From JACRCT01 sp036504155 (GTDB taxonomy: Bacteria; Myxococcota; Myxococcia; Myxococcales; UBA5297): 64,000 bases of DNA. Location of the stretch: positions 36,020 through 100,019 of the forward strand of contig DASXVQ010000038.1 of NCBI GenBank assembly GCA_036504155.1. Direction: 5' to 3'. The notes beneath the pieces were generated by a model, which saw only the letters and a list, made by a program, of their open reading frames with translations, had not been told where the DNA came from and made no database searches. A program made the translations under genes and the position numbers. This document shows positions 32,047 to 41,767 of the stretch, piece by piece (position 1 is the stretch's first letter; the number at the start of each line of letters is the position of its first letter).

Positions 32047-34329
32047 ATGCGGTGCCAGGCTCCGAATCCGAATCCCCCCGAGCTGGGGACGAGCACGAGC
32101 GCCCTCAACGGCGTGCCGACCAACGGCTACCCGAACTACGCCGAGCGGATGATGCTCGTGGCGATCAACCGCGCGCGCTCGGACCCGAACAACACGGCGC
32201 TGGAGACCGCGGGACAGGGCTGCGCCACGCAGTGCCCGGCTCCCAATTCAGGCCGGTCGGACTGCTACACGCAGTTCCCGGCCCAGCCACCGCTGATGTT
32301 CAACTACGACGGCAGCCGCGCCTCCCGGTTCCACTGCCAGAACCTGCAGAAGATGAACTTCGGGCTGTCGCACACCTCGCCCTGCACGCTGCGTAGCGAC
32401 ATCGGCGCCACGGGCTGCGACGGCTCCCAGAGCTGCGCCTGCGCCTCCAACCCGAACCCCAACATGTGCGGCAAGAGCGGCGACCCGGCGCTGTGGGCCG
32501 GCGGGACCAACCCCTGGGACCGCTGCAGCTACTTCGGCTACTCCGCCTCCGGCGAGGTGGGCGCCGCCGGGTACGCGACCGCGTGGGACGCGGTGTACGG
32601 CTGGGTCGGCGAGTGCGCCGACTACGAGGGGCACCGCAAGATCCTCACGTCCTCGGGCTTCAACGAGACCGGCTGCGGCTACGCGCTGCAGACCTCTCCC
32701 AGCACGTGCTGGAGCCGCTACTACTTCTGCGACCCGGGCTTCGCCAGCACGGTGTCGACCGCGACCCTGCCCGCCGGCGCCCACAAGCCCGAGACCGGCG
32801 GCGCCTCGCAGAGCTTCGACTTCTACGTGAACTACTACTCGGCGACCGGCGCGGCCCAGTCGGTCCAGCTCGTCCTCGACGGGACCTGCGTCCCGATGAC
32901 CCGGGAGATCGGCACCGCCACCAACGCGACCTACAAGGTGTCGCGCGTCCTGGGCGACGCCGCCTGCCACCGCTACTGGTTCCTCGCGACCGACGGCGCG
33001 GGAGCGCGCGCCCTCTGGCCCGAGGTCGGCTCGTGGGGCGTCGGGTCCTGCACCGACTACCTCGCGACCGCCCAGGCCGCCGCGTGCGAGGGATGCGTCT
33101 CCGGCGCGGCGTGCTCCGCCAATGCCGGCTGCCAGACCGGCACCGTGGCGTGCCCCGCCGGGACCTGCGGCAACCTGTCCAACGCCGCCAACGGCACCTC
33201 CTGCGGCACCGACAAGGTCTGCTTCCAGGGCGCCTGCACGGGCTGCGTCGCCGGCGGCGCCTGCACCTCCGCCGATGGCTGCAAGACCGGCACGTTCTCC
33301 TGCGCCACCGGCCAGCAGGTCTGCGGCCTCACCGGCAACGTCGCCAACGGCGCCTCGTGCGGCAGCAACCGGGTCTGCTACCAGGGCTCCTGCAACGCGT
33401 GCGGCGCCGGCGCCTCCTGCGAATCCACCGACGGCTGCAAGACCGGTGCGGTCGCCTGCACTTCCGGGCAACCCGTGTGCGGCGGCTTCTCCAACAAGTC
33501 CGACGGCACCTCCTGCGGCTCGGGCGGGGTCTGCAACGGCGGCGTCTGCTCGGCCTGCGCGTCCGGCAGCGCGTGCCAGTCGGCGGACGGCTGCTCGTCC
33601 GGGACGATCGACTGCGGCACCGGCACGGCGGTCTGCTCGAGCCTCGCGCCGCGCCCCAACGGCAGCGCCTGCTCCGGCGGCGTCTGCAGCGGCGGCTCCT
33701 GCGCGGCCTGCTCCGCCGGCGCGGCCTGCACCTCGACGGACGGATGCAAGGCCGGCGCGATCGGCTGCTCGACCGGCCAGCCCGTCTGCGGCGGCTTCAC
33801 CGACCGGCCTGACGGCACCTCCTGCGCGGGCGGCGCCTGCCGCGCCGGGCTCTGTCTCCCGCCGGCCGATGCCGGGACCGTCGAGCCCGCCGATGCCGCC
33901 GCCGCGGTTCCACCCGATGCGGCGACAGTCCCTCCAGATGCTCAGGTCGTCGTGCCTCCCGATGCGGCGACGACGGTCCCTCCGGAGGATGCCCAGGTCG
34001 TCGTCCCTCCCGACGCCGGGGCGGTGGTTGCTCCGGATGCGCAGCTCGTCGCCGCGGATGCCGAGGCGCCGATCGCGCCGGACGCCGATGGGGTCGTCGC
34101 CGCGGACGCCGGGGCCACCGTCGCCGCGGACTCCGCGGTGCCCACCTTGCCAGACGCCGAGACGGCGGCTCCCGCGGACGCCGCTGCAGGGGTGCCGCCC
34201 GATGCCGGCTCCGCGGACGATCCCCCGGCCACCGTCGTCGCCGGCTGCGGCTGCTCGACCTCCGCGTCCGCGCCGCTCTGGGCCGGGCTGGCGCTCGTCC
34301 TGCTGGCGTTCCGGCGGCGGCGCGCCTGA
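32047..34329 (+). CDS. CAP-domain protein with Cys-rich repeats and MYXO-CTERM tail
   Basis: About 760 residues. An N-terminal CAP/SCP-like region ('NYAERMMLVAINRARSDP', 'LSHTSPC', 'GECADYEGHRKIL') carries the His and Glu typical of that fold. It is followed by Cys-rich units of about 46 residues ('C.ADGCKTG...C..G..VCGG...DGTSC') from about residue 340 to 600. A Pro-Asp-Ala linker follows, and the end GCGCSTSASAPLWAGLALVLLAFRRRRA (read in parts) is a Cys-helix-Arg MYXO-CTERM-like sorting signal. No N-terminal signal peptide is seen at the ATG; the frame is open to 31816 without one. The start is uncertain and the 5' end may be altered. Confidence 0.75.
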   Translation: MRCQAPNPNPPELGTSTSALNGVPTNGYPNYAERMMLVAINRARSDPNNTALETAGQGCATQCPAPNSGRSDCYTQFPAQPPLMFNYDGSRASRFHCQNLQKMNFGLSHTSPCTLRSDIGATGCDGSQSCACASNPNPNMCGKSGDPALWAGGTNPWDRCSYFGYSASGEVGAAGYATAWDAVYGWVGECADYEGHRKILTSSGFNETGCGYALQTSPSTCWSRYYFCDPGFASTVSTATLPAGAHKPETGGASQSFDFYVNYYSATGAAQSVQLVLDGTCVPMTREIGTATNATYKVSRVLGDAACHRYWFLATDGAGARALWPEVGSWGVGSCTDYLATAQAAACEGCVSGAACSANAGCQTGTVACPAGTCGNLSNAANGTSCGTDKVCFQGACTGCVAGGACTSADGCKTGTFSCATGQQVCGLTGNVANGASCGSNRVCYQGSCNACGAGASCESTDGCKTGAVACTSGQPVCGGFSNKSDGTSCGSGGVCNGGVCSACASGSACQSADGCSSGTIDCGTGTAVCSSLAPRPNGSACSGGVCSGGSCAACSAGAACTSTDGCKAGAIGCSTGQPVCGGFTDRPDGTSCAGGACRAGLCLPPADAGTVEPADAAAAVPPDAATVPPDAQVVVPPDAATTVPPEDAQVVVPPDAGAVVAPDAQLVAADAEAPIAPDADGVVAADAGATVAADSAVPTLPDAETAAPADAAAGVPPDAGSADDPPATVVAGCGCSTSASAPLWAGLALVLLAFRRRRA

Positions 34330-34445
34330 GGGGAAACCGCGCAGCACCCATATGATGATGCGGGCCGGTTTCTGGAATCCCCGGTCGTTACAGGTGCTGG
34401 CCGAGAACCGCCCTGAAGCGCCTCCCTGATCTCTCCTGGATCCAG

Positions 34446-37136
34446 ATGGTTACGCGCCCCGCCTCCAGCCCGCCTCGCGCCCGGTTCTGGCTCGCCCTGG
34501 CCTGCGCGGCGCTCCTGTGCGGTGTCGCCGCCTGGCTCCTCTCGCGCGCGGAGAGCGCCCCGCCGTCCGACAAGCCCCGCCCGGCGCTCGCCCAGGCCAG
34601 CGCCGCGCCCCTGACTCGCACGGTCTCCTCGCCCATCGCTCCCACGCGCGACGCCGACCGTCCGGGGCTGCTCGCGCTGGAGGGCTACGTGGTCGACGAG
34701 TCCGGCCAGCCGGTTCCCGCCGCCAGCGTCTCGCTGGACGCCACGCCGCCGCGGCGGGCGCAGACGGATCGCGAGGGCTACTTCTCGTTCTCCGGGCTGG
34801 TCGGCCGCACGTACGAGGTGGGCGCACGCAAGGACGAGGCGGTCGTCGGCCCGCTGCGCGTGGCGGTGAAGCGCGACGGCGAGCCCATCCTGCTCCGGCT
34901 TCGCCGCGGCGCGGCGCTCGAGGTCCTGGTCGTGGACGCCCGCGACGACCGGCCGCTCGCCGGCGCCGAGGTGGAGTTGCTCGGAGCCTCGGGCCAGAAG
35001 GCGAGCTGCGACGGGCGCGGAATCGCCGCGCTCCACGGCGTCGCGCCGGGCCGCTTCCAGCTGCGCGCCTCGGCGGATCGCCACGCACCGGAGCGCAAGG
35101 AGGTCTTCCCTTCGGCCAAGCCCGGCGAGATCGACCGCGTCCGCTTCTCACTGCTGCCCGGTGCGGAGATCGCCGGCACCGTCGTCGATCCCTCGGGGCG
35201 CCCGGCGAAGGACGCCTCGGTGGAGCTGGAGGTCGCCGGGGCGGCTCTGTTCCTGCTCCCCGACGGCGAGTCGGCGCGCACGGACGACGGCGGGGCCTTC
35301 CGCTTCCCGGCCGTCAGCGAGGGCTCCTACCGGCTTCGCGCCTCGCACGTCGACCATGCGCCGGCGGTCTCCGCTCCCTTCGATGCCGACGGCGCGACGG
35401 CCCAGCCTCGGCACTGGCTGCAGCTCGGCCAGGGCGGCCGCGTCCTGGGCCGGGTGGTGACCGCCGCGGGAGAGCCGGCCCCGTTCGCCGAGGTGCAGGT
35501 CGTGCCCGACAAGGCGCCCTCGCTCGAGGCTTCGCGGCGGCTCTTCTGCGACGAGCGCGGCGCCTTCGAGATCGCCGGGCTGCCTCGCGTGGCGGTGGCG
35601 CTCTCGGCCGTCGGCGAGGCGGCGAGCTCGTCCCACGTCGTGGTCGACCTGGCCAGGCAGGAGGAGGCGCGCGAGGTCGTCCTGAAGCTCGAGCAGGACG
35701 GCGAGATCGGCGGCGTGGTGGTCGGGCCGGACGGCGCGCCGCGGGCCGAAGTCGTGGTGCGCCTGGCGGACGATCCCCCGGTGCTCGGGCTGCCGGTGCC
35801 GGCGCTAGCGGAGCTGACCGGGCCCGACGGGAAGTTCCTCCTTCGCGGCCTCAAGCCGGGCCGGCACACCGTGCAGGCCGTCCCGCCGGGCTCGCCCTTC
35901 CCTCGCCTCTCGGCCTCCGACGCCGAACAGGCGCACGCCGAGGTCCCCACCGGCACGCACGACGTGAAGCTGGTCCTCGACGACGGCTCGGTGCGCGGCA
36001 GGCTCCGCTTCGCGGACGGCGGCTCGCCCGCGAGCTTCCGCGTGCAGCTCGACGACGACCCGGCCGACCGCGAGACGTTCTCCGGAGCGGGCGGCGCCTT
36101 CGCGCTCTCGCGGGTGCCCGCCGGTGGGCACAAGCTCACCTTCACCGGCCCCGAGTTCTTCCAGAAGAGCCTGGCGGCGGTGGTGCCCTCGGGCGGTCCG
36201 GTCGACCTCGGAGAGAGCGTCGTGGACCGCGGACGCTCGGTGCGCGGCAAGGTCGTCGACGGCCAGGGAGCTCCCGTCGGCGGGGCCCGCGTCATCGCGG
36301 CGCAAAGCTTCGGCAACGAGCTCGACAAGATCCTCGGCAACCCGGAGGCCTACGAGAAGGGCCAGGAAACGGTCAGCGGCGAGTCGGGGGAGTTCTCCAT
36401 CGACGGCCTCGACCCCGACGCGCGCGTCCTGCTCGCCGACCACCCGGCGAAGGGCACCTCGGAGCACGTCGCGCTGCCCGCCCGGGCCGGCGGACCCGTC
36501 ACCCTGACGCTGCGGCCACCGGGGTCGATCTCCGGGACGCTCACCCGCGGCGGCAAGCCGGTGCAGGGCGCGGTGACGGCGGTGCGCCAGTCCGGCGACG
36601 ACCAACTCGCGCGCTTCTTCGTGACCAGCGAGAGCGACGGCAGCTACCGCATCGATCGCCTGCCGGCGGGCGGGTACCGCGTGGGCTGGGGCGGCGCCTA
36701 CCGGCTCGACCTGCTGACCGTCATCGTCGAGAACGACGAGAAGGAGCAGGACCTGACGCTCGCCTCCGGCGAGAACCGGCGGCTCGACCTGGAGATCCCC
36801 GCGCTGCCGACGCTGATGGTGCAGGTGACCTCGGGCGGCAAGGCCATCGAGTCCACGCTGTTCCTGGGAGGCCCGGACCTGCGCGCGGCGACCGCGCCCG
36901 AGCTGGACGACGCCCTCTCGAACAAGAGCGTGCGCTGGATCGGCAGCGACTGGTGGAGCGTGATGTCCGACGAGCAGCCGCCGCACACCGCGGTCATCTC
37001 CAGCGTCGCGCCGGGGGCGCACACGCTCTGCGCCCAGCGAGGGTCGATGCACTCCGGCGATCCGGCGCTCTCCTGCCGGCCGATCACGGTGACCGCGACG
37101 CCGGAAGTCCAGCGGATGGTCATCGAATTGCCCTAG
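34446..37136 (+). CDS. Carboxypeptidase-regulatory-like repeat protein, membrane-anchored
   Basis: An 896-residue protein with a hydrophobic anchor or signal (about residues 14-32) and a long series of CarboxypepD_reg-like beta-sandwich units. Each carries 'G.V.D..G.P..gA.V' followed by 'T...G.F...gl..G.Y.l.A', for example 'GYVVDESGQPVPAASVSL' and 'GTVVDPSGRPAKDASVEL'. I count about eight units. These domains are structural and occur in surface and secreted proteins of Myxococcota; no catalytic motif is visible. It is encoded alone, 116 bases after the CAP-domain gene. Confidence 0.8.
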   Translation: MVTRPASSPPRARFWLALACAALLCGVAAWLLSRAESAPPSDKPRPALAQASAAPLTRTVSSPIAPTRDADRPGLLALEGYVVDESGQPVPAASVSLDATPPRRAQTDREGYFSFSGLVGRTYEVGARKDEAVVGPLRVAVKRDGEPILLRLRRGAALEVLVVDARDDRPLAGAEVELLGASGQKASCDGRGIAALHGVAPGRFQLRASADRHAPERKEVFPSAKPGEIDRVRFSLLPGAEIAGTVVDPSGRPAKDASVELEVAGAALFLLPDGESARTDDGGAFRFPAVSEGSYRLRASHVDHAPAVSAPFDADGATAQPRHWLQLGQGGRVLGRVVTAAGEPAPFAEVQVVPDKAPSLEASRRLFCDERGAFEIAGLPRVAVALSAVGEAASSSHVVVDLARQEEAREVVLKLEQDGEIGGVVVGPDGAPRAEVVVRLADDPPVLGLPVPALAELTGPDGKFLLRGLKPGRHTVQAVPPGSPFPRLSASDAEQAHAEVPTGTHDVKLVLDDGSVRGRLRFADGGSPASFRVQLDDDPADRETFSGAGGAFALSRVPAGGHKLTFTGPEFFQKSLAAVVPSGGPVDLGESVVDRGRSVRGKVVDGQGAPVGGARVIAAQSFGNELDKILGNPEAYEKGQETVSGESGEFSIDGLDPDARVLLADHPAKGTSEHVALPARAGGPVTLTLRPPGSISGTLTRGGKPVQGAVTAVRQSGDDQLARFFVTSESDGSYRIDRLPAGGYRVGWGGAYRLDLLTVIVENDEKEQDLTLASGENRRLDLEIPALPTLMVQVTSGGKAIESTLFLGGPDLRAATAPELDDALSNKSVRWIGSDWWSVMSDEQPPHTAVISSVAPGAHTLCAQRGSMHSGDPALSCRPITVTATPEVQRMVIELP

Positions 37137-37220
37137 GTGCAGCTGCACGTTGGGACTGACGGCTATTCTCAATTGGTGTAGCTTCCGCGCCCGCTCTTGG
37201 CCGTAGAGCGCTTGGTGTCC

Positions 37221-38135
37221 ATGAGCTCGCGCAACGCAGGATCAAGCCAGGCCAGACGTGGCGTGTTGACGGCCGTGGTCGTCCTCCTCGGCTGTGCCGG
37301 ACCGACGAAGCAGCAGGTCCTCCAGAGCGCGGTGGTCCCCGTGCCGGCGCTGGCGCCTCTCCCGGCGCCGACGACGCACCAGCTGGACGTGGCGGCCGCC
37401 TACTCCCTCCTCACCGGTCAGGGCCGCTCCGCAAAGGGCACGAACGCCGAGGTGTACGTGCCCCGCCACCAGGCCGACCTGGCCGCGCAGCTGCGCATCT
37501 CGCCCAACGCCGCGGTGCGCTTCCTGTACCTCCACGGCTTCCGCGCCGGCGCCCGGCCCTCCGGAGACGCACGGCTGTCCGCGCCCGATGACGGCGCCAA
37601 CGCCTTCGGCGCCGGGGTGGTCTTGCTCTTCCACCCCGCGGAGTCGCTGGAGCTCGGCGGCTGGCTCGACCTGGCGCTGGCGCTCGCCGCGGCGAGGATC
37701 GTCGTGTGCGAGAACGGCTGCGGCCAGGTCTCGACCGCGGAGAGCCGGCAGGAGACGGCGCTGGGGGCGATGACCACGGTGGGCCTGATGCTCCGCTTGT
37801 CGGTGCTGCAGCGCCTGCGGCTGTCGGCGGCCCTGGCCGTGCGCAACCAGCCGACGAACGAGGCTGCGGAGGTCCGCTCCCAGACCTGGGCGCTGGTCTC
37901 TCCCGGCCCCTTGTACATGGCGGTCGAGGCGAACGCCGAGGTGACCCTCTGGAAGGGGCTCTCGGCCGACCTGTCGTTCCAGGCGCCGTGCTTCACCGGA
38001 CCGTTCGGCTTCTCTCCCGTCGTGTCCCTCGGCCTCCGCGGCCGCTTCGACGTGCTGCCCCCCGAGCCGCCGCTGCGGCTGCCAGAGGTGCCGGCGCCGC
38101 CGGCTCCCGCCGACGCCTCGAGGAGCGCACCGTGA
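37221..38135 (+). CDS. Lipoprotein, possible outer-membrane barrel
   Basis: A 304-residue protein, MSSRNAG start, with a lipobox-like LLGC. The mature part shows alternating amphipathic strands ('FGAGVVLLFHPAESLELGGWL', 'AVRFLYLHGFRAG') like a small outer-membrane beta-barrel, then a Pro-rich C-terminal tail. I do not recognise the family. An in-frame TTG at 37197 is a possible earlier start. Its stop overlaps the start of the next gene (GTGA), so the two are translationally coupled. Confidence 0.7.
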   Translation: MSSRNAGSSQARRGVLTAVVVLLGCAGPTKQQVLQSAVVPVPALAPLPAPTTHQLDVAAAYSLLTGQGRSAKGTNAEVYVPRHQADLAAQLRISPNAAVRFLYLHGFRAGARPSGDARLSAPDDGANAFGAGVVLLFHPAESLELGGWLDLALALAAARIVVCENGCGQVSTAESRQETALGAMTTVGLMLRLSVLQRLRLSAALAVRNQPTNEAAEVRSQTWALVSPGPLYMAVEANAEVTLWKGLSADLSFQAPCFTGPFGFSPVVSLGLRGRFDVLPPEPPLRLPEVPAPPAPADASRSAP

Positions 38136-38902
38136 GACGACCGCATCTGTGTGGGCTCGCGATCCTCCTGGTGTCCTCGGCCGCCTGGGCCGAGCCCGCG
38201 CCCGAGGTGCAGGCGGCTCCCTCCGCAGAGGGGGCGCTGGCCGCGGTGCGCGCCGGCGTCACGTCCCTGAAGCTGAAGAAGTCGGGGGACCGCAAGCTCC
38301 CGGCCTACGGCAACGTCCTCTGGGGCTCGGCGGTGATCGCCCTGGGCTCGCAGGGGCTCGTCTACGCCAGCCCGCGCGGCGAGACCGCCCTGGCGCTGGT
38401 GTCCGGCATCGGGCTGGCGCTGGGCGCGACCGACCTGGCCCAGGGCCTCTTCGAGTTGGGCGCGGACTCCTCCGCCGAGCGGGTGGCGGACTACCTGCTC
38501 GCGGACGACGAGCGCCTGCGCCAGTCAGGGTTCCTGTTCCTCTATGAGCACGCGGAGGAGCAGCGCCGTGAGCGCCTGGGTCTGGGCGTCGTCCAGCTCG
38601 TCTCCGGGATCGCCAAGGGGCTGGCGCTGATCCCGTTCCTGCGCGACCCGGACGACGGCATCAACCCCGCCGTCATCGCCGTCGTCGGCGTCTGGGCCGT
38701 GGTGGACCTGGCTCGGGCGTTCAAGCACCTGCTCTCCCGGTCGACCGAGGAGAAGATCTACGACTCGGCCCTGGAAGGCGTCCGGGCGACGACTGCGCCG
38801 GCCAAGGACCCGGGGCCGACCAGCTGGCGCGCAGCCCCGGCCCTGTTCGTCTCGCCCAAGGGCGCGATCCTCCCGGGCGGCCAGGTCGGCTTCTGCTGGT
38901 AG
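38132..38902 (+). CDS. Exported membrane-associated hypothetical protein
   Basis: A 256-residue protein with signal peptide MRRPHLCGLAILLVSSAAWA and three to four hydrophobic helices (about 65-85, 90-110, 150-170, 185-200). The GTG start overlaps the stop of the preceding lipoprotein gene. No family recognised. The pair may build one envelope structure, but the sequence does not say which. Confidence 0.7.
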   Translation: MRRPHLCGLAILLVSSAAWAEPAPEVQAAPSAEGALAAVRAGVTSLKLKKSGDRKLPAYGNVLWGSAVIALGSQGLVYASPRGETALALVSGIGLALGATDLAQGLFELGADSSAERVADYLLADDERLRQSGFLFLYEHAEEQRRERLGLGVVQLVSGIAKGLALIPFLRDPDDGINPAVIAVVGVWAVVDLARAFKHLLSRSTEEKIYDSALEGVRATTAPAKDPGPTSWRAAPALFVSPKGAILPGGQVGFCW

Positions 38903-38969
38903 CCGCTGGCGACCAGTACGAGCATCCGGAAGTTCGATCAGGGTTCGAGAAGGCCGGTTGGGACTGCCG

Positions 38970-39162
38970 GCGGCTAGAAGCCGCGCCTGAGGTATCGAGG
39001 TCCGCCTACGCGGACCAGGTATCGACGGATGTCCTGGGCGAGGACAAGGGCGTCCGGGTTCAGGTCTTTGCACTTCTGAATCTCAGGTTTCCGACCTCGC
39101 GACCCGAGGCCACTGCAGCCCGCGAAGGCGGGCTTCGCAGCGTCAGGCGCGACTTCAGTCGC
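38970..39162. repeat. Cluster of four short REP-like hairpins
   Basis: Hairpins with 3-4-base loops: GCGGCT/AGCCGC (38970-38984), GGTCCGC/GCGGACC (38999-39016, flanked by AGGTATCGA-like direct repeats), GCCCGC/GCGGGC (39118-39133) and GCGAC/GTCGC (39149-39162). They fill most of the 309-base gap before the convergent proA gene. No coding frame here is convincing. They look like extragenic palindromes and may end both flanking transcripts. Confidence 0.7.
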
Positions 39163-39211
39163 CGGCTCTCACGGGACGGCACTTGGGGCACCTCGTACCA
39201 GAGGGCCGTCG

Positions 39212-40501
39212 TCAGCCGCGGACCTGGCCGTCGCCGACCACCACGAAGCGCTGGGCCGTCAGCTCCGACAGGCCCATGGGGCCGAAGGCGTGCAGCTTGG
39301 TGGTGCTGATGCCGATCTCCGCGCCCAGGCCGAGCTCGCCGCCGTCGTTGAAGCGCGTCGAGGCGTTGACCATCACCGCCGAGGCGACGACCTCGCGCGT
39401 GAAGCGGGTCGCCGCGGAGAGGTCCTCGGTGACGATGGCCTCGGTGTGCAGCGAGCCGTAGCGGGCGATGTGCTCCATCGCCCCGTCCAGCCCGTCGACC
39501 ACCCGCACCGCCATGATGCGGTCCAGGAACTCCTTGCCGAAGTCCTCGGGGTCCGCAGGCTTGGCGGCGATGCCCTCGCGCCGGAGGGTGACCAGCGCCT
39601 CGGGGTCGCAGCGCAGCTCGACCCGCTGCTCGACCAGGCCGCGCGCGACCGCGGGCAACAGGGCCAGGGCGGCGCGGTCGACGAGCAGGCACTCCGCGGC
39701 GTTGCAGACGCCCGGGCGCTGGGCCTTGGCGTTGACGGTGATGGCCACGGCCTTCTTCGGGTCGGCCCGCTCGTGCAGGAAGACGTGGCAGACGCCCTTG
39801 TAGTGCTTGATGACCGGCACGCGGGCGTTCTGGGCCACGAAGCGGATGAGGCCCTCCCCGCCCCGGGGGATGGCCAGGTCGATGAGCTCGTCGAGCTTGA
39901 GCAGCTCGAGCATCACCTCGCGGTCGGCGGTCTCGACCAGCTGGGCCGCCTCGGGAGGAAGCCCGGCCGCGGCCAGCCCGGCGCACACCGCGCGGTGCAG
40001 CGCGAGGTTGGTCCGCAGGGCCTCCTTGCCGCCGCGCAGGATGGCCGCGTTGCCGCTCTTCAGGCACAGCGCCGCGGCGTCCACGGTCACGTTCGGGCGC
40101 GCCTCGTAGATCATCAGCACCACGCCCAGGGGGATGCGCACGCGCTGGACGGTGAGCCCGTTGGGCCGGCGCGTGGTGGCGGTGACCTCGCCGACCGGGT
40201 CGGGCAGGGCGCGCACGGCGAGGACCGCGGCGGCGACGCCCTCCAGGCGCTTCTCGTCGAGCATCAGGCGGTCGAGCAGCGCGTCGGTGAGGCCGAGCGC
40301 GCGGCCGGCCGCGAGGTCCTCGGCGTTGGCGGCCAGGATCTCGGCGCGGCGCTCGCGCAGCTGGTCGGCCACGGCGGTCAGGGCCTGGTCCTTGCGCGCG
40401 GTGGTCGCCGAGCCCAGCGCGCGGCTGGCCCTGCGGGCTCGCTCGGCGAGCGCGAGGGCGAGGGCGGCGGGGGTCTTCTTGTCGTCGTCGGTGTCGGTCA
40501 C
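39212..40501 (-). CDS. proA: Gamma-glutamyl phosphate reductase
   Basis: A 429-residue cytosolic enzyme that reduces gamma-glutamyl phosphate with NADPH to glutamate semialdehyde, step two of proline synthesis. 'MIYEARPNVTVDAAALCLKSGNA' (in parts), the catalytic cysteine context 'RPGVCNAAECLLVD', and 'EAIVTEDLSAATRF' are family hallmarks. It starts with GTG four bases after the proB stop, so proBA is an operon. Length is normal for the family. Confidence 0.95.
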   Translation of the reverse strand: MTDTDDDKKTPAALALALAERARRASRALGSATTARKDQALTAVADQLRERRAEILAANAEDLAAGRALGLTDALLDRLMLDEKRLEGVAAAVLAVRALPDPVGEVTATTRRPNGLTVQRVRIPLGVVLMIYEARPNVTVDAAALCLKSGNAAILRGGKEALRTNLALHRAVCAGLAAAGLPPEAAQLVETADREVMLELLKLDELIDLAIPRGGEGLIRFVAQNARVPVIKHYKGVCHVFLHERADPKKAVAITVNAKAQRPGVCNAAECLLVDRAALALLPAVARGLVEQRVELRCDPEALVTLRREGIAAKPADPEDFGKEFLDRIMAVRVVDGLDGAMEHIARYGSLHTEAIVTEDLSAATRFTREVVASAVMVNASTRFNDGGELGLGAEIGISTTKLHAFGPMGLSELTAQRFVVVGDGQVRG

Positions 40502-40505
40502 GGTG

Positions 40506-41642
40506 CTAGAGCTCCACCAGGTCGTCGCGGTGCACGACCTCGTCCAGGATCTTGTAGCCGAGGATCTTCTCCACTTCGCCCGTCTTGTGCCCGGCGATCT
40601 TGCGCAGCTCGTCGGCGGAGTAGACCGCCAGCCCGCGGGCGAAGACCTGGCCCGAGGCGCCGGCGATGTCCACCGGGTCGCCGTTCTTGAAGCTGCCCGT
40701 CACCTCGCGCACGCCGCTGGGCAAGAGGCTCCGCTTGCCCTGGAGCACGGCCTTGCGCGCGCCGTCGTCGACGTGGAGCACGCCCTTGGCCTTGAGCGCG
40801 TGGGACAGCCAGCGCTTGCGGGAGGGCAGGGCGCGCGAGGCGGCCTGGAAGAGGGTGCCGACGTCCTCGCCCGCCAGCACGCGCAGCAGGATGCCCACCT
40901 TCTTGCCCGGGGCGATGACGGTGGGGGCCCCCGCCTCGGCGGCGCGGCGCGCGGCGCGGACCTTGGTCACCATGCCGCCCGTGCCCACGCCCGAGACCGA
41001 GCCGCCGGCCAGCCGCTCGATCTCCGGGGTGACCTCCTCGACGACCGCCAGCTTCTGCGCCGAGGGGTCCTTGCGCGGGTCGGCGGTGTAGAGGCCGTCC
41101 ACGTCCGAGAGGATGACCAGCAGGTCGGCTCCCACCAGGTCCACCACCAGCCCCGCCAGGTGGTCGTTGTCGCCGAGCTTGATCTCGTCGACGGAGACCG
41201 TGTCGTTCTCGTTGATGATGGGCACGACCTTCGATTCGAGCAGCCGCTCGAGAGCGTGCCGGGCGTTCAGATAGCGGGTGCGGTCGGCGACGTCGGCGTG
41301 GGTGAGCAGCACCTGGGCGGTGGAGAAGCCCGCCGGGCCGAACGCGCTCTCGTAGCGGTGCATCAGCAGGCCCTGTCCCACCGCGGCGGCCGCCTGCTTG
41401 CCGGGGATCTCCTTGGGACGGCCGGGCCAGCCCAGCCGCTCCACGCCCAGCGCGATGGCGCCGGAGCTGACGATGACGAGCTCGCGGTCGCGCGCGGCCT
41501 CGGCGAGGTCGGCGGTGAGGCGGGCGAAGTGGATGGCGTCGAAGCGCCCGCGGGAGTCGGTGAGGACGGCGGTGCCGATCTTCACCACCACGCGGCGGGC
41601 GGGACCTAGGGTTCGGGGGGCGGGTGCGGGGGCGGGGAGCAT
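40506..41642 (-). CDS. proB: Glutamate 5-kinase with PUA domain
   Basis: A 378-residue cytosolic kinase, step one of proline synthesis. The amino-acid-kinase domain shows 'VVVKIGTAVLTD', 'VIVSSGAIALG', 'NENDTVS', 'FGDND'-like 'LGDNDHLAGLV', 'LLVILSDVDGLY' and 'GTGGMVTKV'. A C-terminal PUA domain (about 285-378) starts near 'GVLHVDDGA', as in long ProB proteins where it may aid proline feedback. It is the first gene of proBA. Confidence 0.95.
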   Translation of the reverse strand: MLPAPAPAPRTLGPARRVVVKIGTAVLTDSRGRFDAIHFARLTADLAEAARDRELVIVSSGAIALGVERLGWPGRPKEIPGKQAAAAVGQGLLMHRYESAFGPAGFSTAQVLLTHADVADRTRYLNARHALERLLESKVVPIINENDTVSVDEIKLGDNDHLAGLVVDLVGADLLVILSDVDGLYTADPRKDPSAQKLAVVEEVTPEIERLAGGSVSGVGTGGMVTKVRAARRAAEAGAPTVIAPGKKVGILLRVLAGEDVGTLFQAASRALPSRKRWLSHALKAKGVLHVDDGARKAVLQGKRSLLPSGVREVTGSFKNGDPVDIAGASGQVFARGLAVYSADELRKIAGHKTGEVEKILGYKILDEVVHRDDLVEL

Positions 41643-41767
41643 GGCGGCGAAAGATAGCTCCGCCCGCGCCCGCGCGCCTGCACCATCGACAGCCGCGACG
41701 CCCGCCGGCGCGCGGGGCGCTCAGGGGCGCCGGCAGACGGAAGCTGCAACGACTGCCGGCTCCAGGG

